Assembly (NCBI GenBank): GCA_017550965.1
Contig: JAFZNK010000258.1
Span: 1 to 34,425, forward strand
Reading direction: 5' to 3'
Length of the DNA stretch: 34,425 nt
Source: Thermoguttaceae bacterium
Lineage (GTDB): Bacteria; Planctomycetota; Planctomycetia; Pirellulales; Thermoguttaceae
In this document: positions 23,961 to 32,000 of the stretch, one piece after another
Position numbering within the stretch: position 1 is the stretch's first letter
Layout: each line of letters opens with the position of its first letter
The notes under the pieces: generated by a model
What the model was told of the DNA's origin: nothing
Database searches by the model: none
The model's input: only the letters and a program-made list of their open reading frames with translations
Program-made: the position numbers and the translations under genes

Positions 23961-25919
23961 ATGAAAAAACTATTGGCGACGACTTTATGCGCGTTGATTT
24001 TAACGCTTTCCGCGTCGTTTGTTTCGGCGCAAAATCTCGACGAGAACGGGGCGTTGCCTCGCGCTACGCCCGAATCGGTCGGCGTTTCTTCCGACGCGCT
24101 GACGACGACGATTCAACAACTGGACGAGAAATTCAATCGCGTCGACGGAGTCATGATTCTTCGCGACGGCAAAGTGATCGCGGAAGCGTGGCGCGCGCCC
24201 AACGGCCCCGAGATTCCGCACGCGCTCTATTCGCTCAGCAAGAGCTTCTGCTCGACCGCCGTCGGGTTCGCCGTCGCGGAAGGCAAGCTCAAACTTGACG
24301 ACAAACTTGTCGACGCGTTCGCCGACGAACTCCCCGAGAACCCCGATCCGCGTCTCAAAGACGTTACGCTCGAACATCTTCTGACGATGTCGTGCGGTCA
24401 TTCGAGCGATCCGTGGCGACCGGAACTCGTCGGAACCGACTACGGTCTCGAACCGTTCTGGCCGAACACGCGGCCGACCTGGGCGCAGGACTTCCTCGCG
24501 CGCAAGATCGAATACGAGCCGGGCTCGACCTTTATGTACAACACGACCGGAACGTATATGGCGTCGGCGATGTTGCAAAAGGCGGTCGGCGAGACGGCGC
24601 GCGACTATCTCGTTCCGCGTCTTTTCGAACCGCTCCATATTGAAACGCCCTATTGGGAAGTCTCGCCGCAGGGAATCTCCAAAGGGGGCACGGGGTTGTT
24701 CCTCAAGACCGAAGACATTGCGAAATTCGGTCAGCTCTACTTGCAAAAAGGCGTCTGGAACGGCGAACAAATCCTTCCGGCGGAATGGGTTGAGAACGCG
24801 ACGTCCGTGCACGTCTCCAACGGAACCGATCCGAACAGCGACTGGGCGCAAGGGTACGGATTCCAGTTCTGGCGCTGCCGCAACAACTGCTATCGCGGGG
24901 ACGGGATGTATTCGCAGTTCTGCCTGGTCATGCCCGATCAAAACGCCGTCGTCGCCGTCAATTCCGACTGCAACGACTATCAGGGGATTCTGAACGTTTT
25001 GTTCGACAATCTTATTCCCGCGATGAAAAACGCCGATCCTCTTCCGGAGAACCCCGACGCGCTCGCGAAACTTCAGGAAGTCGAAAAATCGCTTCAGCCG
25101 AAAGAAGGTCAGTCGGGCAGCGGCGTGATCGCGCATACCGTTTACAGCGAAGCGCTTGGGCGCGACGTCAAATACCGCGTTTACATTCCCAACGAATACC
25201 GCACGACCTCGTTCCCCTTCCCGACGCTCTACCTGCTCCACGGATTGTTCGGCAACGAAACGAACTGGTCTGAAGAAAAACTCGGCAATATGAAAGCGAT
25301 TTGCGACGAATATTTCGCCGCTCATCCGGATCAGAAACGCATTGTCGTCATGCCCGACGGAGGCAACCTCTGGTATCGCGACTCCAAAGACGATTCGTGC
25401 AAATACGAGACGTTCTTCTTCAACGAACTGATTCCGGACGTTCAAAAACGCTATCGTTGCAAACACGACGCCGCGTCGCGCGCGATCGCCGGACTTTCCA
25501 TGGGCGGCTACGGATCCGTTCTTTACGCGTTGCGCCATAACGACATGTTCAACGCGTGCTACGCCATGAGCCCCGCGCTCTTCACACGAGAAGACGCCGC
25601 CGGCATGAACCCCGATATGTTTAAGAACTTCCTCAGCGGCCGAACCGACTTCAAAGACGGCGACGAACGCTTCGACGAGTATTACGAAGCGAACGACCAA
25701 CACGCGCTCGTCCAGAAGTTGCAGGGAGACGACAAAACCAAGGTCCGGTTCCTCATCGACTGCGGCGACGACGACGGGCTCCTCAAAGGCGGCTACGCGT
25801 TCTATACCGAAGCGCGTCAAAACGGCGTCCCGTGCGAACTGCGCGTTCGCGACGGCGGCCATACGTGGGAATACTGGCGAACCGCGCTGCCGATGGCTCT
25901 TGAATTCATCGCGCAGTGA
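23961..25919 (+). CDS. secreted bifunctional hydrolase B: serine beta-lactamase-fold domain fused to an esterase domain
   Basis: A 652-residue paralogue of the protein at 2512-4464, similar over its whole length. The signal peptide (residues 1-23, ending VSAQ) leads into NLDENGALPRATPESVG, shared by all three copies. The N-terminal PF00144-type domain has SLSK (Ser91, Lys94) and a YNTTG motif. The C-terminal esterase D-type domain has LYLLHGLFG, GLSMGGYG (Ser513), DCGDDD and GGHTWEYW. Both active sites look intact. No strong Shine-Dalgarno precedes the ATG; the start is fixed by the signal peptide. Copy C begins 72 nt downstream and is probably partly co-transcribed through the hairpin at 25935-25960. 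Substrate unknown. Confidence 0.92.
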   Translation: MKKLLATTLCALILTLSASFVSAQNLDENGALPRATPESVGVSSDALTTTIQQLDEKFNRVDGVMILRDGKVIAEAWRAPNGPEIPHALYSLSKSFCSTAVGFAVAEGKLKLDDKLVDAFADELPENPDPRLKDVTLEHLLTMSCGHSSDPWRPELVGTDYGLEPFWPNTRPTWAQDFLARKIEYEPGSTFMYNTTGTYMASAMLQKAVGETARDYLVPRLFEPLHIETPYWEVSPQGISKGGTGLFLKTEDIAKFGQLYLQKGVWNGEQILPAEWVENATSVHVSNGTDPNSDWAQGYGFQFWRCRNNCYRGDGMYSQFCLVMPDQNAVVAVNSDCNDYQGILNVLFDNLIPAMKNADPLPENPDALAKLQEVEKSLQPKEGQSGSGVIAHTVYSEALGRDVKYRVYIPNEYRTTSFPFPTLYLLHGLFGNETNWSEEKLGNMKAICDEYFAAHPDQKRIVVMPDGGNLWYRDSKDDSCKYETFFFNELIPDVQKRYRCKHDAASRAIAGLSMGGYGSVLYALRHNDMFNACYAMSPALFTREDAAGMNPDMFKNFLSGRTDFKDGDERFDEYYEANDQHALVQKLQGDDKTKVRFLIDCGDDDGLLKGGYAFYTEARQNGVPCELRVRDGGHTWEYWRTALPMALEFIAQ

Positions 25920-25934
25920 AATTGAATTTCCAAA

Positions 25935-25960
25935 CGACGCGACGCGGAAACGTCGCGTCG
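25935..25960 (+). other. perfect hairpin between hydrolases B and C
   Basis: CGACGCGACG (25935-25944) and CGTCGCGTCG (25951-25960) form a 10-bp stem with the 6-nt loop CGGAAA. Outer ATTG (25921-25924) and CAAT (25961-25964) can extend it. There is no T run, so it is either a weak terminator or a stabilising element that sets the B:C ratio. TATAAT follows at 25971-25976 but lacks a -35 box at 17 nt. Confidence 0.65.
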
Positions 25961-25991
25961 CAATTCTCGATATAATAAACGGAGTCTTTTC

Positions 25992-27908
25992 ATGACGTTA
26001 CGAAACGTATTACTGACGGCGGCGACGCTGCTCTTATCGACCGTCGGCGCTTACGCGCAAAATCTCGACGCAAACGGCGCGCTTCCACGCGCGACGCCGG
26101 AATCGGTCGGCGTTCCGTCCGACGCGCTTATCGGCTTGATTCAGCGGCTCGACCGCGAAATCGATCGCGTCGACAGCGTGATGGTTCTTCGCGACGGCAA
26201 AGTGATCGCGGAAGCGTGGCGCGCGCCCAACGCGCCGGAAAAACCGCACGCGATGTATTCGCTCAGCAAGAGCTTATGCTCGACCGCTATTGGATTTGCG
26301 ATCGACGAAGGCAAGATGTCGCTCGATCAGAAGATCGTCGACTTCTTCCCGGACGACGTTCCCGAGGACGCGTCGGAAAACCTGAAAAAAATCGACATAG
26401 AGTCGCTGCTGTCAATGTCGTGCGGACACGAAAAAGAAGCGCCGCGCCAAAACAACGTCGCGGGATTCTATAAGCTCGAAGGCCCCAAGACGGGCTATAA
26501 CGGCGAAACCGGAACCTGGGCGCAGTCGTTCATGGCTCAGCCCGTCCCGTTCGAGCCGAAAACGCATTTCTGCTACAACACGATCGGGACGTATATGGCG
26601 GGCGCGGCGCTCGAAAAAACGGTCGGTCAGTCGATTCGCGACTACCTGACGCCGCGTCTGTTCGAACCGCTCCATATCGAGACGCCCTATTGGGAAAAGT
26701 CGCCCGAGGGAATCGACAAAGGGGGCACGGGCTTGTACTTAAAGACGGAAGACGTCGCGAAATTCGGTCAGTTCCTGCTCCAAAAAGGCGTATGGAACGG
26801 CGAACGACTCCTTTCGGAAGAGTGGATCAATAACGCGACAAGCTCGCACATCTCCAACGGAGACGACCCGAACAGCGACTGGACGCAGGGTTACTGCTTC
26901 CAGTTCTGGCGCAGCCGCCACAACGTCTATCGCGCCGACGGAGCGTACGGCCAGTTCTGTCTGGTCATGCCCGACCAAAACGCCGTCGTCGTCCTGACTT
27001 CCGACTGCGGAACGACGAACAAAGAGCTTAACGCCGTCTGGGAAGAGTTCCTCGTAAAAGTCCAGGACGCGCCGCTCGACGAGAACCCCGACGCGGTCGC
27101 GAAATTGCGCGAGGTCGAAAAGTCGCTTCTGCCGAAAGAAGGCAGTTCCGGAAGTCGGCTTTACTACAACATGATCTATTATCCCGACCTCAAACAGGAT
27201 ATGCCGTACACGGTCTACGTTCCCAACGGGTACCTGACGGAAACGGACCCGTATCCGGTCCTGTACCTGCTTCACGGCGCGACCGACGATTCCACGAGCT
27301 GGTCGAAAAAAGGCTGGGGCGAGATGAAAGAGATTTGCGACAAGTATTTCGCCGAACATCCGGACAGAAAACGAATTGTGATTATGCCCGACGCGCGCCT
27401 GACGAGCTATCGCGACTCCTACGACGATTCCGACCGATACGAAACGTTTTTCTTTGAAACGTTTATGCCGACCGTCGAAAAACAGTACCGTTGCAAGACC
27501 GACCGAACCGATCGAGCGGTAACGGGCCAATCGATGGGCGGATACGGCACGCTGCTCTACGCGCTCCATCATCCGGACAAATTCTGCGCCGCGTACGGCA
27601 TGAGCCCCGGCGTGTCGATTGGGAGCCATAACATGTTCCCGCCCGACGCGCAGCTTGACGACGCGCAAAAGAAATTCGCGTCCGACAACAACTTGCTCGA
27701 CCTGCTCGACCGCGTCCAGGATCCGAACGCCGTCCGGTTTATGATCGACTGCGGCGACGACGATTTCTGCCTGCCCGGTTCGCTCGAGTTCTTCCGCAAA
27801 GCGCGCGAGAAAAAGATTCCGTGCGAATTGCGAGTGCGCGACGGCGGGCATCAGTGGGAATACTGGCGAACCGCGCTCCCCATGGCGCTCGATTTCTTCG
27901 CTCAGTGA
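25992..27908 (+). CDS. secreted bifunctional hydrolase C: serine beta-lactamase-fold domain fused to an esterase domain
   Basis: A 638-residue third paralogue, tandem to copy B. GGAG lies 8 nt before the ATG. Signal peptide: residues 1-22 (ending AYAQ). Domain 1 has SLSK (Ser90, Lys93) and YNTIG; domain 2 has LYLLHGATD, GQSMGGYG (Ser514), DCGDDD and GGHQWEYW. It differs from A and B in the nucleophile elbow (GQS instead of GMS/GLS), has His-Gln instead of His-Thr after the catalytic His, and lacks several Cys found in A and B. This suggests a shifted specificity. Codon use and base composition equal those of its neighbours, so the copies probably arose by duplication in this lineage. Confidence 0.92.
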   Translation: MTLRNVLLTAATLLLSTVGAYAQNLDANGALPRATPESVGVPSDALIGLIQRLDREIDRVDSVMVLRDGKVIAEAWRAPNAPEKPHAMYSLSKSLCSTAIGFAIDEGKMSLDQKIVDFFPDDVPEDASENLKKIDIESLLSMSCGHEKEAPRQNNVAGFYKLEGPKTGYNGETGTWAQSFMAQPVPFEPKTHFCYNTIGTYMAGAALEKTVGQSIRDYLTPRLFEPLHIETPYWEKSPEGIDKGGTGLYLKTEDVAKFGQFLLQKGVWNGERLLSEEWINNATSSHISNGDDPNSDWTQGYCFQFWRSRHNVYRADGAYGQFCLVMPDQNAVVVLTSDCGTTNKELNAVWEEFLVKVQDAPLDENPDAVAKLREVEKSLLPKEGSSGSRLYYNMIYYPDLKQDMPYTVYVPNGYLTETDPYPVLYLLHGATDDSTSWSKKGWGEMKEICDKYFAEHPDRKRIVIMPDARLTSYRDSYDDSDRYETFFFETFMPTVEKQYRCKTDRTDRAVTGQSMGGYGTLLYALHHPDKFCAAYGMSPGVSIGSHNMFPPDAQLDDAQKKFASDNNLLDLLDRVQDPNAVRFMIDCGDDDFCLPGSLEFFRKAREKKIPCELRVRDGGHQWEYWRTALPMALDFFAQ

Positions 27909-28018
27909 TTTGGTCGACGCAGGTCCGACGGCGGACTCCCGGTTCGCGTTAACGCGCGGAGACAATTGATCCGCTCCCGTTGGTCGCTCGCGTATCAAAA
28001 CCGCGACGATCCACAAGA

Positions 28019-28060
28019 GCCGCAAGCAGAAGCGCGCTTTGTCGCGCGTATGCTGCAGGC
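28019..28060 (+). ncRNA. covarying hairpin unit A of the structured repeat
   Basis: Pairs: GCC (28019-28021) with GGC (28058-28060), AGCA (28025-28028) with TGCT (28051-28054), and GCGCG (28032-28036) with CGCGC (28043-28047), loop CTTTGT. Internal loop GAA/GTA. Unit B keeps the same layout with different pairs. Whether it is transcribed is unknown, and the strand is arbitrary. Confidence 0.4.
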
Positions 28061-28125
28061 AAACAACGCGGCGCGTCGAATCAACGTTTTCCCAAACAAC
28101 GCGGCGTCAAAACGCGAATTCTCCA

Positions 28126-28173
28126 GCCGCCTTCTAAAGGGCGAAGCGGGCTTGTCCCGCGAAGCCCGGCGGC
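28126..28173 (+). ncRNA. covarying hairpin unit B of the structured repeat
   Basis: Pairs: GCCGCC (28126-28131) with GGCGGC (28168-28173), GGGC with GCCC, and GCGGG with CCCGC, loop CTTGT, internal loop GAA/GAA. It is the counterpart of 16033-16080, where the internal loop is GAA/GCA. Transcription is unproven and the strand is arbitrary. Confidence 0.4.
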
Positions 28174-28302
28174 GGTATTGGCGGGGTTGACGTTAACGCG
28201 GGCGCCCAAACAAAACAACGGGGGCTGATTCGTGTTTGGGCGGCGGTTCCGCGTCGGGGCGTCTTAACGCTTCGGTTTAACCGGGCGTTGGAGCCCGGCT
28301 GG

Positions 28303-28326
28303 GCGCTCCTGCGGAGCGCGGGCGCG
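28303..28326. repeat. dispersed 24-bp hairpin repeat, copy 2
   Basis: Identical over 24 bases to 9977-10000; core stem GCGCTCC/GGAGCGC with loop TGC. It lies 52 nt before the start of the unknown gene at 28378. Confidence 0.8.
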
Positions 28327-28377
28327 AACTTATTCTGTCGGGCGGACTTAAAGCAAAAAATCTCTTTGGCGACGTCA

Positions 28378-28908
28378 ATGGAAGCGCAATTTATCGTCAG
28401 TCGATTCTATACGCCCAAGAACGTGACGTTGTCGTATTATTCTCACGAATACTCGTTTTTTACCAACGACCGCCCGTCGTATCTCGTCGATTATGAATTC
28501 TATATCAACTACTTATGCTTTACGTCGTGGGATCGACTCGTCGGGATCGCCGACGTCGGAGGATTAGAGCCGTATCAACGTTGGATTCCCCGCGCGTTGC
28601 GGGCGCCAACCGCAGAAAAACGAGATCTTTTGCCAAAAGGAAGATATGAGGGTATCGTTTCCGGGATTAACCAAACGGAAGCGCCTCGCTACTACGACAA
28701 AGAATCCAATTGGTTTTGTTGCGGCGATCCGGATCAGGCGGGAATCGCCGTTCAATTTACGGAACAGGCGATCGCCGTCCTCAACGACCGACGCGAAATA
28801 ACGGCGGTTTGGTTAAATCCCGTTTTAAAGTCAAATTGCTACAAAGAACGAAGAGAATCCGCAACCGCAATAGGCGTCGACGAGTCGCGAATTCTCGTCT
28901 CCGAATGA
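28378..28908 (+). CDS. hypothetical protein, 176 residues
   Basis: I do not recognise a family. The ATG at 28378 (MEAQFIVSRFYTPKN) is chosen because the sequence before it is repeat DNA; a TTG at 28366 is also possible, and no clear Shine-Dalgarno is present. The protein is soluble, without signal peptide or membrane segment, and rich in aromatic residues (YYSHEYSFFTND, YEFYINYLCF). It has a mixed alpha/beta look and ends with a region (AVLNDRREITAVWLNP) that resembles a small globular fold. Its position just after the block of dispersed repeats and next to a giant surface-protein gene suggests an accessory or acquired gene. Composition is slightly more AT-rich than the neighbouring hydrolases. 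Confidence 0.65.
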   Translation: MEAQFIVSRFYTPKNVTLSYYSHEYSFFTNDRPSYLVDYEFYINYLCFTSWDRLVGIADVGGLEPYQRWIPRALRAPTAEKRDLLPKGRYEGIVSGINQTEAPRYYDKESNWFCCGDPDQAGIAVQFTEQAIAVLNDRREITAVWLNPVLKSNCYKERRESATAIGVDESRILVSE

Positions 28909-28932
28909 ACCCAAATTACAGGCAAAGTCGGC

Positions 28933-28962
28933 GAGACGGAACGTGAAAAAGCGTTCCGTCTC
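28933..28962. terminator. perfect hairpin between convergent genes
   Basis: GAGACGGAACG (28933-28943) pairs with CGTTCCGTCTC (28952-28962) over 11 bp, loop TGAAAAAG. It lies 25 nt after the stop of the hypothetical gene and 60 nt beyond the stop of the giant surface protein, so it could serve both directions. No long T run on either side. Confidence 0.6.
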
Positions 28963-29021
28963 CATGGACAATCTATCCGTCGCCCATCGTCGACGACCCG
29001 CGCCTAAGGCGGATTGCGCTT

Positions 29022-32000
29022 TCAATCTTCAAACAATTCGTCGACCAAATCGCTATCGGCAAAAAGGTCGTCCAAATCAAGCTCTGCGCCGGACGTTTCG
29101 GGCGTTTTGGCGACGCAATAGCCGAGATTCTCGTACGTCGCGGAGACGCCGTCGGCGTCGACCGTCGTGAGCGTCAGGTCGTACCGCTTCGCTTTGTCGT
29201 AGATATGATACGCGTTGCAGACGTAGCCTAACGCGTCGAACGACTCTTTCTTTCCATCGCCCCAATTCAGCGTCCACTTCCTGACGGGCTCGCTTCCGGC
29301 CGAAACGATTCTGATCGACACGCCGACCGGATACTTCTTACCGGAGGCGGCGAACGTTCCGGACCCAATATCCAACTGCGTCAGGATCAGGCTCGTGGTC
29401 GCGTCGACGACGTACACGTTCGCGCGGAAGACGACGTCCGGATAGTCGACGTCGGCAAACAAAATCGTGTGAGGTCCGACGCTTAAAGACAGGGAATCGC
29501 CCGAACTCATTTCCCGCGCGTCTTCGCCGTCGACGCTCGCCAGCATGGCGGTCGGAGGAACGTCGAAGGAACCGACCAGGTCGTCGAAAGTTATGGAACC
29601 GGCGACCGTCGTTTCGTAACGAACCAACGCGGCGAACTTGTCCGCGCCCGGATCCTCGTCGTTCGGGAAGAAGTTCCGTTTGGCGTCGACGATCGCCTGA
29701 TCGCTCGCGTCGCAACCCGCCGCGACGTCGGGCGCGTAGAACCCAAATTCGCCCTGCGGCGGCTCCTGGTGGAAGAGTTCGTCGAAGTCGAAGACCTCAA
29801 GAGCGCCCGCTCTGTTCTCCTCGAAAGCAAACGTCGACTCGTTGAAGTTTACGTCGCCTCCGAAGACGATCGCGCCGCCAATCGAGCCGGCGACGTTGCC
29901 CGCAACGACGACGTCGGCGCCGTCGAACGTCAGCGCGCCGCTGACGACGTCGATCGCGCCTCCCGCGTTCGCCGCCTGATTCTCGGAGAACGTCGTCTCG
30001 CCCGTAAAAGCGACGCCGCCGGACGTTTCGTCGTCGTCGGTTCGACTTGTGAAAACGGCGCCGCCGTTTCCGCCGTAATCGACGTTCTCGGCGACCAGCG
30101 CGAAACAGCTGCGAAGCGCGACGTTGGCGGCGAACGAACACGAGTCGAACAACGCGGTTCCGGAGCTCTGCGCCGCGCCGCCCGAGGACGCTCTGTTGTT
30201 CTCAAACGTCGAATTAACGGCGACAAACGAGGAGAAGTTCGAAATCGCGCCGCCGTATTTGCCGGCGAAATTATTGACATAATCGACGTCGTACGCCTCG
30301 ACGCTTCCGCCGGTCGTGTTATAAATCGCGCCGCCGCAATACCCTTTAAGAACGCCGTCCGCCGAAACGACGGGCGATCCGCCCGTCGCCTCGCCAGCGA
30401 CGTTGCCGTCGAACGTCGTTCGCGCGTCGGAAGAAGCGAAGCCGATTGTCAGCGCGCCGGCGTTGTAGATCGCGCCGCCGAAACTGCCGTTCGTCGGATT
30501 GTCCGACCTGGGCGTCGCCGAATTGCCCTCGAAAGTAGTCGAACCGTTGATCGTAACGGTTCCGTAATTGGCAATCGCGCCGCCGCGCGTCGCTTCATTG
30601 TACTCGAACTCGACGGAATCGACGCCGTCGGTCGCGACGTAATCGTCGACGACGAACGTTCCTCCCTCGGCGACGTAAACCGCGCCGCCGTATTTGTTCG
30701 CGACGTTGCTGGAGAACCCGCCGCCGTTGGCGACGTACGTTCCGCCGTTTTGAACGAGCAGCGCGCCGCCGCGTTCGCTCGTTTCGTCCGCATCGTCGTC
30801 GTTCCCGATCGCGTAGCCGTTTTTCAAAACGAGACGGTCGGCGACGATCGTTCCGGAAGTTATCTTGAAAATACGCGAGAAATACGCGCCGCTGACGCTG
30901 ACCTGCGCGCCTCCCAGAGCGACGCCGTCGATTGTAAACGACTTGTCGCTGACGATTTCGGCGTCGAGCGATATTTCGAATTCGTTTCGAACGCCCGCGG
31001 GCTCCTGGAATCGAATCGTCTTGTAGACGGCGCGGTTTTGATCGACGCTCGTTCCCGTCGCCGGATCGACGTTATCGTCGGCGACCAGAATCCAGTTGGC
31101 GAAGTCGTTCATATCTCCGGTGCCGTTGTAATAGCGATTGACGTAATCGTACGCTTCGCGCAGGGAAATACGATCGGGCGCGCCGTCCTGGTCAAAGTCG
31201 TCGCCGTGGTCGAATTCGTCCTCTTCGATCGTTACGAAAATCTTCCAGTCAAGGACGATCGCCGCGCTTGTCGACGCAGATACTTCTCCGGCGTAATCTC
31301 CTACGCCAAACGATTTTACGCTGAGATAATATCCGACGTCGTCGATTGTCGGCAGGTAGACGTTCGAGTCCGCGCCGGAAATCGCCGTCTGGAACAAATC
31401 GTCGCTCGTTCCGCGATACCACCGCCACGTTACGTCGGCGTTCTCCGGAGCGACCGTCGCCGTAAGACTCGTGCCGACGCGCGGCTGCGTCGACGACAGT
31501 TCGACCGACGTCAGCGGTTCGACGACCGTCGCGGTCGTCAAAGCCTCGGCCGTTCCTTCGTAATCGCCTTTGCCGACCGCTCTTACGCTAAGATAGAACC
31601 CGACGTCCGCCACGGTCGGAGTATAGGCGCTCGACGTGGCGCCGGTAATCGGCGACTTGAACGGTTCGGAACTCGTTCCGCGATACCACCGCCACGTTAC
31701 GTCGGACTCCGCCGGATCGATCGACGCCGTAATTTCCGTTCCCACCGCCGGTTCCGTCGACGACAGTTCAATCGCGCCGACGACGCCCGTGATCGTCGCG
31801 TTCGTCGACGCGGACGCCTCTCCGTCGAAGTCGCCCTTGCCGACGGCTTTTACGCTAAGCCAATATCCGACGTCGGCGACGGTCGGCGTATACGAACTTG
31901 TCTCGGCGCCGGAAATCTCCGTCTGGAACAAATTGTCGCTTGTTCCGCGATACCACCGCCACGCGACGTCGGCGTTCTCCGGCGCGACCGTCGCGGCAAC

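Larger units (their letters stand above)
27909..28377. repeat. non-coding block of structured dispersed repeats
   Basis: This 469-nt gap has no gene I can support. It contains 27973-27992 and 28105-28173 (matching 15991-16080), an intervening related unit with the hairpin at 28019-28060, the main hairpin at 28126-28173, a 10-bp stem CGCCCAAACA (28203-28212) / TGTTTGGGCG (28233-28242), the 24-bp repeat 28303-28326 (identical to 9977-10000), and the 12-bp palindrome CGCGTTAACGCG near 27945. The sequence AAACAACGCGGCG occurs twice (near 28060 and 28094). Confidence 0.75.

Noticed and set aside
24000..25862. A 620-codon open frame on the minus strand, fully antisense to hydrolase B; similar long ones at 3631-4488 and 26739-28025.
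   Set aside because: They mirror the codon bias of the hydrolases (rich in GAC, GCG, CGC and AAC), recur opposite every paralogue and have no ribosome site or recognisable domain.
25965..25985. A separate promoter for hydrolase C at TATAAT 25971-25976.
   Set aside because: No -35 box at 16-18 nt; the preceding bases are the hairpin stem. Not excluded, but much weaker than the other promoters.
27909..28377. Short open frames at 27966-28228 on the plus strand.
   Set aside because: They cross palindromes and repeats, have no ribosome site and read as low-complexity Arg-rich peptides.
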